Shown in pieces: positions 12,738 through 23,494 of a stretch of 64,000 nucleotides of DNA. Position 1 is the first letter of the stretch. Each line of letters opens with the position of its first letter. The stretch spans positions 93,167,906 to 93,231,905 of the forward strand of contig JBCFYV010000012.1 of the NCBI GenBank assembly GCA_039000515.1, given 5' to 3'. The notes beneath the pieces were generated by a model. That model was not told where the DNA came from and ran no database searches. It worked only from the letters and a program-made list of their open reading frames with translations. Origin of the DNA: Timema cristinae (Eukaryota > Arthropoda > Insecta > Phasmatodea > Timematidae). The position numbers were made by a program, and so were the translations under genes.

Positions 12738-12739
12738 TA

Positions 12740-12950
12740 GCCCCATGGCTTCTTTGGTGCTGAATGACAGCTGAAAGCTTTGAAAAGTTGCCAAACCAAA
12801 TTATGTAACCCTACGCCGAACCATATGATCTGCAAAAACATGTGTTTAGCAGCTGTCACTTCTGACGTTCAAAATTTAGGTATATACCTAAATGTTGACT
12901 GTCAGAAGTCAGCTGTGAACTGTCAGTCAGCACCAAAGAAGCCATGGGGC
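12740..12950. mobile_element. MITE with GCCCCATGG termini, TA flanks
   Basis: Terminal inverted repeats of about 35 bp: GCCCCATGGCTTCTTTGGTG at the left and CACCAAAGAAGCCATGGGGC at the right, followed inward by TGACAGCTG / CAGCTG...GTCA. TA dinucleotides flank both ends (12738-12739 and 12951-12952), as expected for Tc1/mariner-type insertion. A second internal inverted pair (TGTCACTTCTGAC / GTCAGAAGTCAGC) makes it a multi-hairpin element. The core (GCCAAACCA, then CATATG, then AGCTGTCACTT) resembles the next element at 12988-13218. Non-coding. Confidence 0.7.
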
Positions 12951-12987
12951 TACTATAGATTTCCAAATACCACACTTATATGTAGGC

Positions 12988-13218
12988 TTAGACTATCTAC
13001 GGTAGAAATGTAGGGGCCAGCTAGCAAAGCTACAGATATACTCTCATGTATCCAGTCGCCAAACCATTTGATTTACAAGACCATATGTTAAGCTGTTATC
13101 ACTTTTGGCACAAATAATAATTATTTCCGAAAGGGTTGGTATTAGTTACTTTCAGCCAACGTTTGTGATAAAGAAAATTCTGCTAGCTATCCCTTACCTA
13201 CATTCCTACCATAGATAA
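12988..13218. mobile_element. MITE, AGCTAGCAGAA family, copy 2
   Basis: The left arm begins CTATCTACGGTAG with CCAGCTAGCAAAG. The right arm has TTCTGCTAGC and ends CTACCATAGATAAAC. The right half (TAATTATTTCC, GGTTGGTATTAGTTACTTTC, GTGATAAAG) matches the copy at 2934-3156. The left interior (GCCAAACCATTTGATTTACA, CATATGTTAAGCTGTTATCA) matches the core of the adjacent MITE at 12740-12950. Non-coding. Confidence 0.6.
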
Positions 13219-13286
13219 ACTTTACGTGTTCTTGTTTGAGCGTAATCTTATATACAATTTCCCAGTTAAGCGACTGAAACAGCTTC

Positions 13287-13657
13287 TTAAGGTGCGGCAG
13301 AGGGGCGTGCAAGTAATTTTACAGTTTTTATAGCATTACAATTTTTTGGCCAAAATAAATCAAATATTTCTCCAGTAGCTACATAGAGTTTAGTTTTCTG
13401 CACATTTTAATGGCAACAGATCTTGAATATCTGTCAAGGATATCCTGGAAAGTTGTCAAAACATTTTAAATAAAGAGAAAAAGTTTTGACAACATTTCAG
13501 GACACCCTTGACAGATATTCAAGATCTGTTGATATTAGCATGTGCAGAAAACTAAACTCTATGTTGCTACTGGAGAGATATTTGATTAATTTTTACCCAC
13601 AAATTTATATTCTATAAAAAGAGAAAAATACTTGCACTCCCTTATACCGCACCTTAA
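13287..13657. mobile_element. TTAA-flanked MITE (family A), copy 1
   Basis: A highly palindromic 371-bp element. It is bounded by TTAA at 13287-13290 and 13654-13657. The arms start AAGGTGCGGCAGAGGGGCGT and, inverted from the right, AAGGTGCGGTATAAGGGAGT. The inverted match continues almost to the centre (TCTTGAATATCTGTCAAGGA against GACAGATATTCAAGATCTGT). TTAA target duplication is characteristic of the piggyBac superfamily, but the terminal GGTG is not typical of it, so the superfamily is left open. This is the best-preserved palindrome of the family. It has no coding capacity. Confidence 0.8.
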
Positions 13658-13659
13658 GG

Positions 13660-14256
13660 TGGATTCTGTGATGAGCTTATGAAATTGTCAGCTACCTAGA
13701 GGATATTATAAACATATCCATAGGTTCCTGGGTGTATAAGTATTCATTTTACAGTTGTTGCCTTTATACCCAATGAGTTAATATTAAATAAATTAAACGA
13801 ATAAGTGAGAACAGCAATCAAGCGTACCAAATGTTATTTTCATTTCGATTATAACAAATAAGGCAGCGTTGTAACGATTTTACCACGCGGTGTTTCCCTA
13901 CACATGCGGGTTGTACGTATTTATAGTGAGAGCGTGGTAAGAAATAGGAAGGTATATATTTTAATAAGTATACCCGAATTCAACTTGAAAAAGAACGGAA
14001 AATTATGCTCAGTAAAACGGTCCGGCATTTAGTGTGCCCATTGGTACAATGTGAGGATTCTCCCTATTTAAATAGGTGCAAGACAGAACCGCACTAGATT
14101 AAAGTGAACGTACTACATAGTTTTTCTTAACAATCTGAATCGATATCTATTTTCTAAAAATAAAAGTTACAAAGAATAGCCTACTCTTCTCTAAAACGCT
14201 TTTGACTGGAAGTTCTTCTTTAAAAGGTGAGAAAACGTGAAAGCATCTACATTACA
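13660..14256. other. AT-rich spacer
   Basis: Part of 13870-14020 vaguely resembles a degraded minus-strand SINE body but cannot be assigned. Nothing else is recognised. Confidence 0.4.
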
Positions 14257-14257
14257 C

Positions 14258-14282
14258 GAGAGAGAGAGAGAGAGAGAGAGAG
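14258..14282 (+). repeat. (GA)n microsatellite
   Basis: About twelve GA dinucleotides, immediately left of the CpG-rich patch. Confidence 0.9.
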
Positions 14283-14283
14283 T

Positions 14284-14600
14284 GAGAGTAGTTGCTCCTC
14301 TTATTACAATGAGCACACCCCTTCCCCTTCAAGCCTACCTTGCCCAGACCCTTCCCTTCTTTCTTCCGCGTTATACTGATGAGACCAACTTGTAAGGAAG
14401 ACGACGACGACGCTTCAAACAAAGACGCCCCCACGCCTATATCTTCTTCCTCCTCCTCCTTTACCCCCTTCACCAGTATCGCCAACGCGTACGTGCACGC
14501 TCTGAGAAGCGTCGACAAGTAGCCCCCCTCCCCTGCACTTCCCACCCTATATTGCTCCTACCGTCGTGTGAGTATTGTGTTTCCGCGTTAAGATGGTCAC
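14284..14600. promoter_or_regulatory. CpG-rich patch, possible promoter or exon
   Basis: This patch is clearly richer in G+C and CpG than its surroundings (TTCCGCGTTATAC, GACGACGACGACGC, CGCCAACGCGTACG, AGCGTCGACAAG, CCGTCGTGTG). Short frames are open on both strands (60 codons on plus, 97 on minus). They are low-complexity (Asp or Glu runs, Ser runs), have no recognisable domain and overlap each other, so neither is called as a gene. It could be a first exon or promoter of a host gene, or old transposon DNA. Nothing decides between these. Confidence 0.3.
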
Positions 14601-15100
14601 ACGACAAAATAACCCATTGGAACATTTTTTTAACCGTATGAGTATACATGTTTTTATTAGTTTTTTTAAAGGCACATAGCGATGTTGCCTAACCGTCAAG
14701 CGAAGATATAATCTTGCATGTTAAGGGCACCACCTTCTTAAAGGTAAATATTCAACACTTTGCTAATTTTCATGAAAACTTCTTTTCTGAAAACATCAAA
14801 GCCACTAACACACTCCACCACTATCTTAAAATATTCTGTTGAGGCTCTAATAAACATTGTTTTATATGTTTGAGAAAGACTAGATAAATCGTTTTAACAA
14901 TCTTCGCCTTGGGTCGGAACGTCGACATTTGGCGTTAAACGTCTTTGAGTATAAATTGATGGAATTTGTAACGTCTGCCACGAGCTTCGAGAGATGCAAT
15001 AGATATACCTCTTTTTATAAGCAGAATTTTAAACATTTACAATGAAACTAAACAAACAGTCTTAATAATTTAAAACGTGCCTGTCGTGACACTTCAAATA

Positions 15101-15165
15101 TATTATTATTATTAGCACCGCGTCTTACTACCCATTCGGGTTATACGCACTTCAACTATATTAAT
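15101..15165 (-). repeat. SINE tail fragment, minus strand
   Basis: ATT repeats followed by AGCACCGCGTCTTACTACCC and ATTCGGGTTATACGCACTT, the inverse of the shared SINE A/B tail. No body or head follows, so this is a strongly 5'-truncated insertion. Confidence 0.7.
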
Positions 15166-15194
15166 TTATCTATTTGGAGTTTGTTGTCCGTGTA

Positions 15195-15290
15195 TTAAGG
15201 TGGGGATGACGAGACGCGAGAAAATGGCAGTGTTTTGGCAGTTTTAATATGAAAATATTAGTTTAATTTTCTTCACATAGTGATATTATT
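15195..15290. mobile_element. TTAA MITE (family A), left-arm fragment
   Basis: Begins TTAAGGTGGGGATGACGAGA and continues through GGCAGTTTTAATATGAAAAT to TTTTCTTCACATAGTGAT. This matches the left arm of the copies at 33325 and 41717. It breaks off into ATT repeats, and the right arm is absent. Confidence 0.55.
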
Positions 15291-15474
15291 ATTAGTATTA
15301 TTATTATTAGTATTTATAATCCCATTAACACAATGATGTCATTAGGGCCTTAACGTAATATGAATACATAGTAAAATATCCATAGGAGAGAGTAATATTA
15401 TTCACCTGTCTCTACAAACACGAATATAGAAATAATAGATCTCAATATGAGAAAATTCACGTACATGCACACCT

Positions 15475-15665
15475 TAATATTAGTACTAGCCTTGTCTCCA
15501 GCGTGTCACGGCCTAATAGTACGTACACAATGTAATATTAGTACTAGCCTTTTCTCCAGCGTGTCACGGCCTAATAGTACGTACACAATGTAATATTAGT
15601 ACTAGCCTTGTCTCCAGCGTGTCACGGCCTTAAAGTACATGCACACTGTAATGCTAGTACTATAG
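15475..15665 (+). repeat. 58-bp minisatellite, three units plus partial
   Basis: Units start with TAATATTAGTACTAGCC at 15475, 15533 and 15591, an exact 58-bp period, and each contains CTCCAGCGTGTCACGGCCT. A fourth partial start (TAATGCTAGTACTATAGCCT) lies near 15648. An isolated partial unit (CCCTAGCGTGTCACGGCCTA) occurs near 15894, about 230 bp downstream, suggesting that the array was once longer or was interrupted. Confidence 0.9.
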
Positions 15666-15899
15666 CCTGATTTTAGATGGAAGAACAGTAGAGAAAATTC
15701 AAACATATTTATTTGCGGCCAACAGTGATAACATTTTACTTTATTATTTGTGTTATTATATAGGTATTGATAATCCATATCAAAAATGACAGCTTCAGAT
15801 AAATTACTTGATGTATGAATATAATAGAAAGTTATTATCTTAGTAACTTTAGTAACTAATTTCTACTGTTTTTCCTGAAGTTTTAGCTCTGTCCCTAGC

Positions 15900-16190
15900 G
15901 TGTCACGGCCTACCAGTGCCCCTTCCCTCATTGATATGAGTTGGGGTGGGTGTTACCTTCTCCCCCGTTCCTCCGCTAAATAAGGTTGAGAGAAGGGAGA
16001 GGGGGAGCTAGATACCGACCGAGGTTTACTCCTGCACTCGTGTTTTGGTGGAGGAGATTCCTCGCACGGTCGTAGCAACCATCGCTGATACTCTCCCTCA
16101 AGACAATGCTACTGAACTGACTTACAGCGGAGACATTACCTTCTAAAGAGCTGTAAGAATGAGTAAGAAGTTAGCACAGAAGGCCTTTTC
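15900..16190. other. GC-richer unassigned stretch
   Basis: Noticeably less AT-rich than its surroundings, with CpGs and C-rich runs. No domain, splice structure or repeat family is recognised. It lies between the minisatellite relic and the SINE A at 16286. Confidence 0.3.
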
Positions 16191-16285
16191 TCATTGGGAC
16201 ACCGGTGTATTAGTGTGAATGTGTTCAAACTTATTCACAAGTGATGGACAAGGTTGATGTGTCAGGTTCAATCGCCGCTTGAGAT

Positions 16286-16296
16286 ATGTTGATCTC

Positions 16297-16376
<80 letters not shown>

Positions 16377-16665
16377 TATTATTATTATTAGCACCGCGTC
16401 TTACTACCCGTTCGGGTTATACGCACTTAAGCTAATGTGTAATGGTAGGGTGATAGTGAGATGAAATGAAGGACCTACAGTTTAACGTGGAATCCGAACC
16501 ACGGTGGAGGCCTGGCATTCCTCACATTCACAAGAAGTCTTGTCAGAGGTGAAGGAAGGGTTTGGTAATCAGATAAATCTTTGCCGGGACCGAGGATCGA
16601 ACCCCGGCCGCCAGCACAGAAGTCTGACACCTTACCCCTAGACCACCAGGTCACATGTTGATCTC
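16286..16665 (-). repeat. SINE A, full length, with 11-bp TSD
   Basis: A complete minus-strand copy. The target-site duplication ATGTTGATCTC is perfect (16286-16296 and 16655-16665). The 3' end is a long pure ATT run (about 16297-16391) followed by GCACCGCGTCTTACTACCCG. On the minus strand the head reads GACCTGGTGGTCTAGGGGTA (A box) and CGGGGTTCGATCCTCGGTCC (B box), resembling tRNA-Glu. The body includes CCTTCCTTCACCTCTGACAA. It should be transcribable by RNA polymerase III if chromatin permits. The perfect duplication and long tail suggest a fairly recent insertion. The poly-Asn and poly-Leu frames here are artefacts of the trinucleotide run. Confidence 0.93.
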
Positions 16666-16669
16666 AATA

Positions 16670-17700
16670 AGAACGTTCGCACTGGGACACTGGTGACGAA
16701 AAATGTGTGTAGTTCTGAAAATTATCAGCAAGCATTTCAAGCATATTAATAAGTTTGTTCTATTCTAATCATGAGTGTATACTTGACTAACACCGAGAAT
16801 TTTACGGGTGATATAGAAAATCATCCTGCCATCTTGGATGCCTCAAATCGTCAACATAGTGTGAAGAACTTTGGTTACCAACCTTTTCCAGCTAACGCCC
16901 CTCTTGGTAGATCCTAAGATTTCCATGCCCCACACTCCCTCTCCTCTTTACTACTTTTAAATTGTTATAAAACAAAATTTCTAGTATTGTTTTCTTTTTA
17001 CTTCTTTAATTTATTCAAAAATCAATTAACACTGGCAGTAGTAACAACGAAAAATTAGTGTGATGGCTGACACTTTTTTTTGTTTTAATAAGTTCTTGAA
17101 TATTGGGTTTGATCATTGACATAAAACACCGTAAATAAATGTCCTAATTCGATAGCGCTGTTTAGTTTTTGTGAGAGTTAAAGTTGAAAACTAGGTGGTG
17201 TTTCACGTGGCCGCAAAGGTAGCTTAGAGGGAGATAAGAGAGCATAATTAGAGGGGAAGGGGCGGGGAACGAGCTTGAAAATAAACATATGCATGCGTAG
17301 GAGCATCAAACCATTGGCTAATCCCCTTATATATGAATTATTACAACTGTTAAGGAATTTTCCCAATGCAGCTAGATCAATAATTTTACTTACTTTTTAA
17401 AGAAGATTGAAATAAATAGTTTCATCAATTCTTGGATGATTTTAATGTTACTTACGTCCCCTCCCTCCTCCCCCAAGTTGGAAATTTATGGTGTAAAACA
17501 AGTCTTTCTCCGACCGATCGCAGCAGAATATGTGCGTGTAGTCGTTTTCTTCTACTGCATCTTCGGCTTAGAAGAAATAGTAGCAATATTTCATCACTTG
17601 AGCCAATTTTAAATAATTAAAACAAATAAAATGATATCCAATTTTTTTGGCAATGAATGGTCAGACACCGGTGTTCTATCAGAATTCACCACAAACATGA
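16670..17700. other. Spacer, no gene seen
   Basis: Mixed sequence without a recognisable domain or repeat family. Open frames of about 60 codons at 17178-17620 show no similarity I can name. Confidence 0.45.
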
Positions 17701-17744
17701 CAGTTAAAGTGTAAAAATATCCTAAATGTAGCGTTCATTGGATC

Positions 17745-17866
17745 TGATTTGCAGGTGATCGGGAGGTCATGGTTAGAATCCCAGATCGGTGTACGCAAAT
17801 GAATATACATAGCTTATAAGCTCAACCTTACCCATCCCTACCTCATTAGTGCAGATAAATAAAAAT
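17745..17866 (+). repeat. SINE B fragment
   Basis: Retains the B-box area (GGAGGTCATGGTTAGAATCC CAGATCGGTG) and a short tail remnant CCTACCTCATTAGTGCAGAT. The terminal hairpin is lost. It sits where the left arm of the adjacent TTAA MITE would be expected, so it may have replaced or truncated that arm. Confidence 0.45.
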
Positions 17867-18433
17867 GACGACTTTATCTCTTCATTTTAAAAGTTTGTCA
17901 TCTAATTCTGCTATGCTCATGGCCAAGGCCGTAGCCAGCGGAAGGGGGTGTTGGGGGTTCAAATCCCCCGCGAAATTTTATAAACAAAATATATATGACT
18001 TTATTTATGGTTCAAACAATATCAAAATTAAGATACAAATACAAAATAGGGGGCTGTGTTACCATAAAAAGCACTTCAGAGAGCTCCAAAAAGTGTTTAA
18101 TATTTAGAAATTTTCCGTGCCTTCGGCAGCTAGTGGGTTATTTTACCTTAAAAAGACACTTCAGAGAGCTTCTAGAAATGCTTATCATTAATAATTTTTT
18201 CTAGCTTCCAGCAATTGGGGAATGTGCCCACCAAACCCCCCCCTGAAATTATTGGCTGGCTACGGCCTTGCTCATGACAGATATTTAACAGTAATTGTTG
18301 ATACCATCATGTAAAGAAATTAAACTTTGTGTTTATACTGGAGCAATTTTTTATTTATTTTAGCCCAAACAATGTTTTGATACATAAAAAAAAATACTCC
18401 CCTTAACTCGCGTTTACTCTTCTCCCACCTTAA
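17867..18433. mobile_element. TTAA MITE (family A) interrupted by hAT MITE
   Basis: The left segment (TCTCTTCATTTTAAAAGTTT to GCTCATG) and the right segment (CTCATGACAGATATTTAACA to CCCACCTTAAG) join to match the centre and right arm of the copy at 41717-42112. The right end is TTAA at 18430-18433. The hAT element at 17924-18270 lies exactly between the two segments. The left arm of the MITE is missing. Confidence 0.65.
17924..18270. mobile_element. hAT MITE with 8-bp TSD
   Basis: Terminal inverted repeats: CAAGGCCGTAGCCAGCGG at the left, and the inverse CAAGGCCGTAGCCAGCCA from the right end. Flanks CTCATGGC (17916-17923) and CTCATGAC (18271-18278) agree in 7 of 8 positions, the size expected of hAT transposons. 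Two internal direct repeats share AAAGRCACTTCAGAGAGCTYC-like sequence near 18068 and 18152. It has no coding capacity. It inserted into a TTAA-type MITE and so is younger than that element. Confidence 0.8.
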
Positions 18434-18439
18434 GTTAGG

Positions 18440-19277
18440 CCAGTGCTTACTGCTTGGTTGCTGTTAGCCAATACTACCATTATTAAGTAAGCTTTCTTCA
18501 TCCTGTTGCACTATGATTGATAGCTTGTCATTGATAGTCCACTATGGTTAACCGTAACATATATTTAGGCCATTATTATATTATAAGATTAAAAAAAAAT
18601 ATCTAACGTTCCTCTGGAGGGATACTCGACCTTAATATTTGCTTTAAAAACTATTTGTCAGCCAGGGGGAACAACGGTTGTATTATTGTCTAACTAAAAA
18701 AAAAAACCCAAAATATTTTGAGTTGGTTTTCAAGGATTCCCCACTTCCACCCTACGACGTGCCAGCCTTTAATGTTGGCAACCTAACCTACACGGAGACC
18801 ATGCGTTGTGCTTGCATGTTGAAGAGGGATTGTTTTCAATATCATTTTCAACAAACGATTCAGGATACCACCTTCTTGACGGGAAAGATCCTCTCACTGT
18901 GGTATTTATTTTAGGTGTAACTTGTGAAGTTTAGAAACTTTAACAAAAATCCTAAGATATTTTAACATTTTGTTACCTATTCAAAAGGAACTTTATTTGT
19001 TTAGAGAAGACTAGATGTTTCTAACCATTTATTTTGCTCTAAGAACTTAGGTATTACATCCGAAACATAGTTTAAGTGAATCTAATTTTATATTTTCAGG
19101 ATTTTTTTTAACCTGTGAAACTAAATTTGTATGCTTTCGAATCCTATAGGATAAAATGACTCACATAAATTTTGGCGTGAACCATATTTTGGAATAAGAA
19201 ACTAGTTCTTAATTAAAACGGGATTTCTGGACGTCTGCGATGCGTCTCAACGTTATTTTAGGGAGAGTGGGGTACCC
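18440..19277. other. Spacer, no supported feature
   Basis: AT-rich with no recognisable element. A 78-codon frame at 18678-18914 (plus strand) has no domain I can name and is not called. Confidence 0.45.
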
Positions 19278-19578
19278 TTAAGGTGAGGCGAAAGAAAACG
19301 CAAGTTATGGTATCTCCTTTTTTTATTTTTTTTTAAGATAATTTTTAACCAAAATAAATAATTGTTTCATTAGATATACATATTCAAAACCTATTGAGAT
19401 TAATGTACGTCGGGTCTATACAATATAAACTAAGCTTATCTACTGAAGCAATATTTTATTTCTTTTGGACAAAATTGGTTTTGTTGTAAATACTATAAAA
19501 ATATGTACATTACTTCGAGCTAATTTCTACTACACCTTAACACTCGCACATTTCAGAGAAAAACTATCCCACCTTTAA
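19278..19578. mobile_element. TTAA MITE (family A), diverged copy
   Basis: Begins TTAAGGTGAGGCGAAAGAAA. The left interior has AACCAAAATAAATAATTGTT and the right interior CTACTGAAGCAATATTTTAT and GACAAAATTGGTTTTGTTG, matching arm sequences of the better copies. The right end is taken as the TTAA at 19575-19578, preceded by AACTATCCCACC. Substitutions and deletions are extensive, so this is an old copy with approximate limits. Confidence 0.45.
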
Positions 19579-19579
19579 T

Positions 19580-22275
19580 CATCTTACGCCTTTTAACAGT
19601 GAAAATTGGACTACAATAATTGCATTTATAAAATAACTATCTACATTTATGAAATAAGAACTTTGCTTTGAGTAGCTATGAAGCCAAAATTGATGTATGT
19701 TTGTGTCTGTTTTTTTCTAAAATTAATTGTTCATTATCATATACATTTATCCAAATTTTGTAGGATGTATGATTTACTAAGTTAATGAAGGAGATGACAA
19801 TTTATATTACTTTAAAGATAATAGTAATTATGGATCTGGTTAATTGGTATGAATGGAACTGTTTAAGTCGTTAGTTTTTAAGAATCATTTTATTAATATT
19901 TTCATTAATTAATTTAGTTCTTTTAAATTAAAAATAAGAATTAATTATGAATCATTGTTTAAACTGTTAAGTGTAAATACAATGTGTTAGTTACACTTTC
20001 AATTCACCAGAATTAATAAAATAATGTATTCAAATAAATAAAAATAAAGTATTTACTCCACTCCGACAAGCTATGTATCGGTCACAAGAGAGAAATGCAT
20101 AGCACAAGCTGATTTGACGGCTGTGAATGTCTGTCTTCCAGACCATTAGTTCAACCGAGGACTTCATTTCCCAGCAGCTAGTCTAAAAGATAGAGATATA
20201 TATCTTTTGGAATAAGAAATGTTAGGGCTAAAGTTGAGGTGAATTGCTAAAGGAACCACTACTTTTTTCGCACTTTTTAAGGAGCACGTTTTAAATTTAT
20301 CAGATAGAGAAAGTATTGTAAATATATGTTTTGGAGTAATGATGGATCTGGATGATTTGTGGCCTCTAAACTAAAATAAAAAGGTGAGTTTTATAATTAT
20401 ATACGTCTGTTTGTCTGTAGCTGGGCCTACAACCAAAGGAGAATTATTTATTTAATTATTAATTGATATTTATATGTTATATGATCATATCTTAGTGCCA
20501 AATAGGGATTTTGATTCCAACCCTAGATTATATAGTTTACTAATGATTAACTTTTGAAAATTTGAGATATTTGGATAATAGTTCTAATTATTTGGTTCGA
20601 TATGGAGTATGTCCAACTTTTTTTTTCTTGTTAAATCGTTATTAAAAATTCTTCAAAATTTATTTCAGGAGAGTAGGTATTTAATATGTTGATATAAATA
20701 TTATGTATCTTTTTTATTTATATGGTTATTTAAAGGTTATAAACATAGATATAGCTTCCCTGAAACCATTAGCCGATTGTTAATAGTCACGAAGAGATAG
20801 TCTAATCAAATTGAGATAATTTTGAGTGATTTTGAAAAGTCATATACCCGGCACCATGTTAGAAACAGTTCATGATGATGAACTATAGTTCCCATAAGAA
20901 ATAACACATTGTGAGAGTATTTCCCCTAAAATAAGCGCTGACCTTAATAAGAGAAGCAAAGTACAAATTTACAACATTTTTCATCTTGGGAATTGGTGGG
21001 GGTATACAATTAAAAAGGCAAAAAAAAGTGACAAACAGGTGCACTTCTTAACCTAATTTCACTTAAACGGATAGTTTGAAACTAGGGAAGAGTCTTTAGG
21101 ATTTCATAATACCTTTATCGTTTTAATACAAAAAAAATAGGCCTATTTAAGATTAAAAAATAATTCAATTCTGCAATATTTTTTCATTAAATAACCTACT
21201 AGCAAAAGTACCAGTCGTTTCTAGTGGTATAAACGCAATGAAATGCATGGTTGCTCGTGGTAACCACGCAATGGTTGCATGGTTACACCTGTCAACGCTT
21301 TTATTAACTTCAAATGTACAGAAAAAATCTCTTCATTTTATTTCTTCTGACTTTGTAGTCTTTAATTATTTAAAATAAATAGAATCCAAATTTTGAAAAT
21401 TCAGCTTCAAGATGAACATTTTGTGCACAGTGGCTATTGATTTTCAATTTAATTCCTCAGCCTGCCTTAGATATCACTCAACGTTCATGACAGACGAACA
21501 AACTCGTCATTTTATTAATATCATTTGTGGTTTATGGCAACACAATCTAAAACAGGTCTAGAAAACTTATCCGGCCTAGAAAATAAATGTATTACTTACT
21601 TGAATGAGAATTCAAATTCGATCAACATTAAATGAGTAGAGAGTAGTTATATCAAATTGAGAAGGTCTTAAGATCACTAGGATTTCTAGCATTTGGATTG
21701 TAATTTTGGGTTTGGTGGATAAATTTAAAACTTAGATTCTACATTCGAATGCAAAAAAAAAAAGTGAATTTGACCCAACTCCATATGAAATGATACACTG
21801 TTAGATCTTTGAATAAATTTTGATCGTATTTATAATAGTCCCATAAATAATCAGAGGATAGTTAGATTGCTTATAATAATTATATATTATATTGGTCAAT
21901 TTTAGGTCTACTAGTTTTGTCATAGAAACTTGTTCTACCAAACAGGATACAAAGTGCTAAATTCTCCAATCCCAATGAGATATCAAAGAATCAAAAGTAC
22001 GTTTTTTTTATGGTTTCAATATTACTAAAGCATTTTTTTCCTCCTCTTTCAAGTGAAAAAAAAATCCAAGTTTATTCAACTTCTTTCATGCTCAAATATT
22101 ATTACAACTTGATGATTTCTTTTCCATCCTATCAAATACTTATAAAGCTCTAAAAACTTTTACTGTGCACATGTTACTGCTACGCTAAAAATAGATGGGA
22201 GGATGTACCGCTAAACCCTGAAGCCATTTAACTTTAGTGAAAGGTAAGAGTTTTTATTCTAGTTCACTTTCTTCT
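19580..22275. other. AT-rich spacer, about 2.7 kb
   Basis: No gene, RNA or clear mobile element. Near 20405 there is a short CTGTTTGTCTGTAGCTGG segment of the kind that starts GTCTGTCTGTC-type interspersed repeats also seen near 39680 and 42740. Around 21240-21290 GGTTGC/GCATGGTTAC motifs recur imperfectly. Nothing can be assigned further. Confidence 0.45.
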
Positions 22276-22295
22276 CCCCCCCCCCCCCCCCCCCC
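22276..22295 (+). repeat. poly(C) tract
   Basis: A run of 20 C residues. Such runs are unstable, and the length may be unreliable in the assembly. Confidence 0.9.
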
Positions 22296-22599
22296 ATCTC
22301 TTCCGTTTGCTCCGCGTTAAAACTAACATCCGTTGTCTGCCTCTTCCATCTCTGCACTTGTGTAGGCGTCACTCTAACCTTTACAACATCATGAGCTGTT
22401 GAATTTGTCAAGCGCACACATAAAACAAATTTGAAAAACATAGCTTTAATTAAAACTAGTTTAACTATTACTACTAGAAAACTCGTTGGTAAAAATAAGC
22501 ACATTATTCTTTTCTCTAGTAAAGATTTCATCTAAACTAAAGAAAATAAATATTTTTCTCAAATGAATAAAACACAAAGAAACTTAAACGAAATTCCAA

Positions 22600-22868
22600 T
22601 AACTTAATGACAGGTATCCTCCAACAGAATATGTGTCCCCAAGCCCCAGACCGTTCCGAAGGTGCGTCTGGGTGGGGTGGGAGGTAAAGGAGGGGATGGA
22701 GGGGTTTGGGGAGAGGTTTTCCGGGTAAAGTCTCAAGAGGTAACCCCCATCTGAAATGGGCCCCAGTGGTTCCGGAGATGAGTTCTTTGAGGTTGTAGAA
22801 AGGTGGGGGGCGTAGAAGGAGGGGGTGATATTTTCTTCTACTTCTGGTAATTTCAATAGCAGTTGCAC
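22600..22868. other. G-rich patch with minus-strand open frame
   Basis: The plus strand is G-rich (GGGTGGGGTGGGAGG, GGGGATGGAGGGGTTTGGGG). On the minus strand a 94-codon frame (22584-22868) is rich in Pro, Ser, Leu and Tyr, with no domain I recognise and no splice or promoter context. The GGGG runs could form G-quadruplexes on the plus strand. It is not called as a gene. Confidence 0.3.
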
Positions 22869-22869
22869 A

Positions 22870-23494
22870 TCTTCAGGTCAACACATTTCTAATAAAGTCC
22901 TAATTTGGCAATTTAGAACCGTAAAATATGTCGATATTGGATCTGACAAGAAGAGACACTCTTTCGTTTTAAAGAAATGGATTTTTTTTCTATTTCCTTG
23001 AACTTCCTAATTTTACTCTTATTAACTAAACAAAATTATTTGATATTTGAGTGGAGTGGGATTCAAACCAGACTGTTCACATGATTTCCTTTTTTATCAT
23101 CTTACTGAAAATGGGTAATTATCATAAAATAATCCGAACGGAAGTTATCTACAATACCACGGTGAGCATTCACAAATCTAATGCGTTCAACTTGGCTCTC
23201 ACAATATCTGTTTTTGACACCAAAGAGATAGATTTGTTTTGGAGCATATTTTTCCGTGGATTGAAATACATTTTCCACCTAAAAGGACCAATAAGCACGA
23301 GAAATAAAAATCAACAATTTTTTCTTTTACTGGGAGTTATAGAAGTGGTTAATTAATTATTTATTGAAAGATAATACAAAATCCACTTTTAAATGTGGAT
23401 ATGTGGTTTTTCGGATTTTTCTAATACACGTGCACTTCTTTCTAACCAAGGTTAAAAAAAAATCACGAGGGCCACCATCAATAATCAATCGTAC
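22870..23494. other. AT-rich spacer
   Basis: A 101-codon frame at 23051-23356 starts within GGAGTGGGATTCAAACCAGA, a possible tRNA-like B-box remnant, and has no recognisable domain. No gene is supported. Confidence 0.4.

Noticed and set aside
14252..14545. Acidic/Ser-rich frames of 97 (minus) and 60 (plus) codons in the CpG-rich patch
   Set aside because: Low-complexity and mutually overlapping, and one runs into the GA microsatellite. Kept only as a composition anomaly.
16191..16464. Poly-Asn and poly-Leu open frames
   Set aside because: Products of the ATT trinucleotide tail of a SINE.
22584..22868. 94-codon Pro/Ser-rich minus-strand frame
   Set aside because: No domain, promoter or splice context. 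It arises from a G-rich patch on the other strand.
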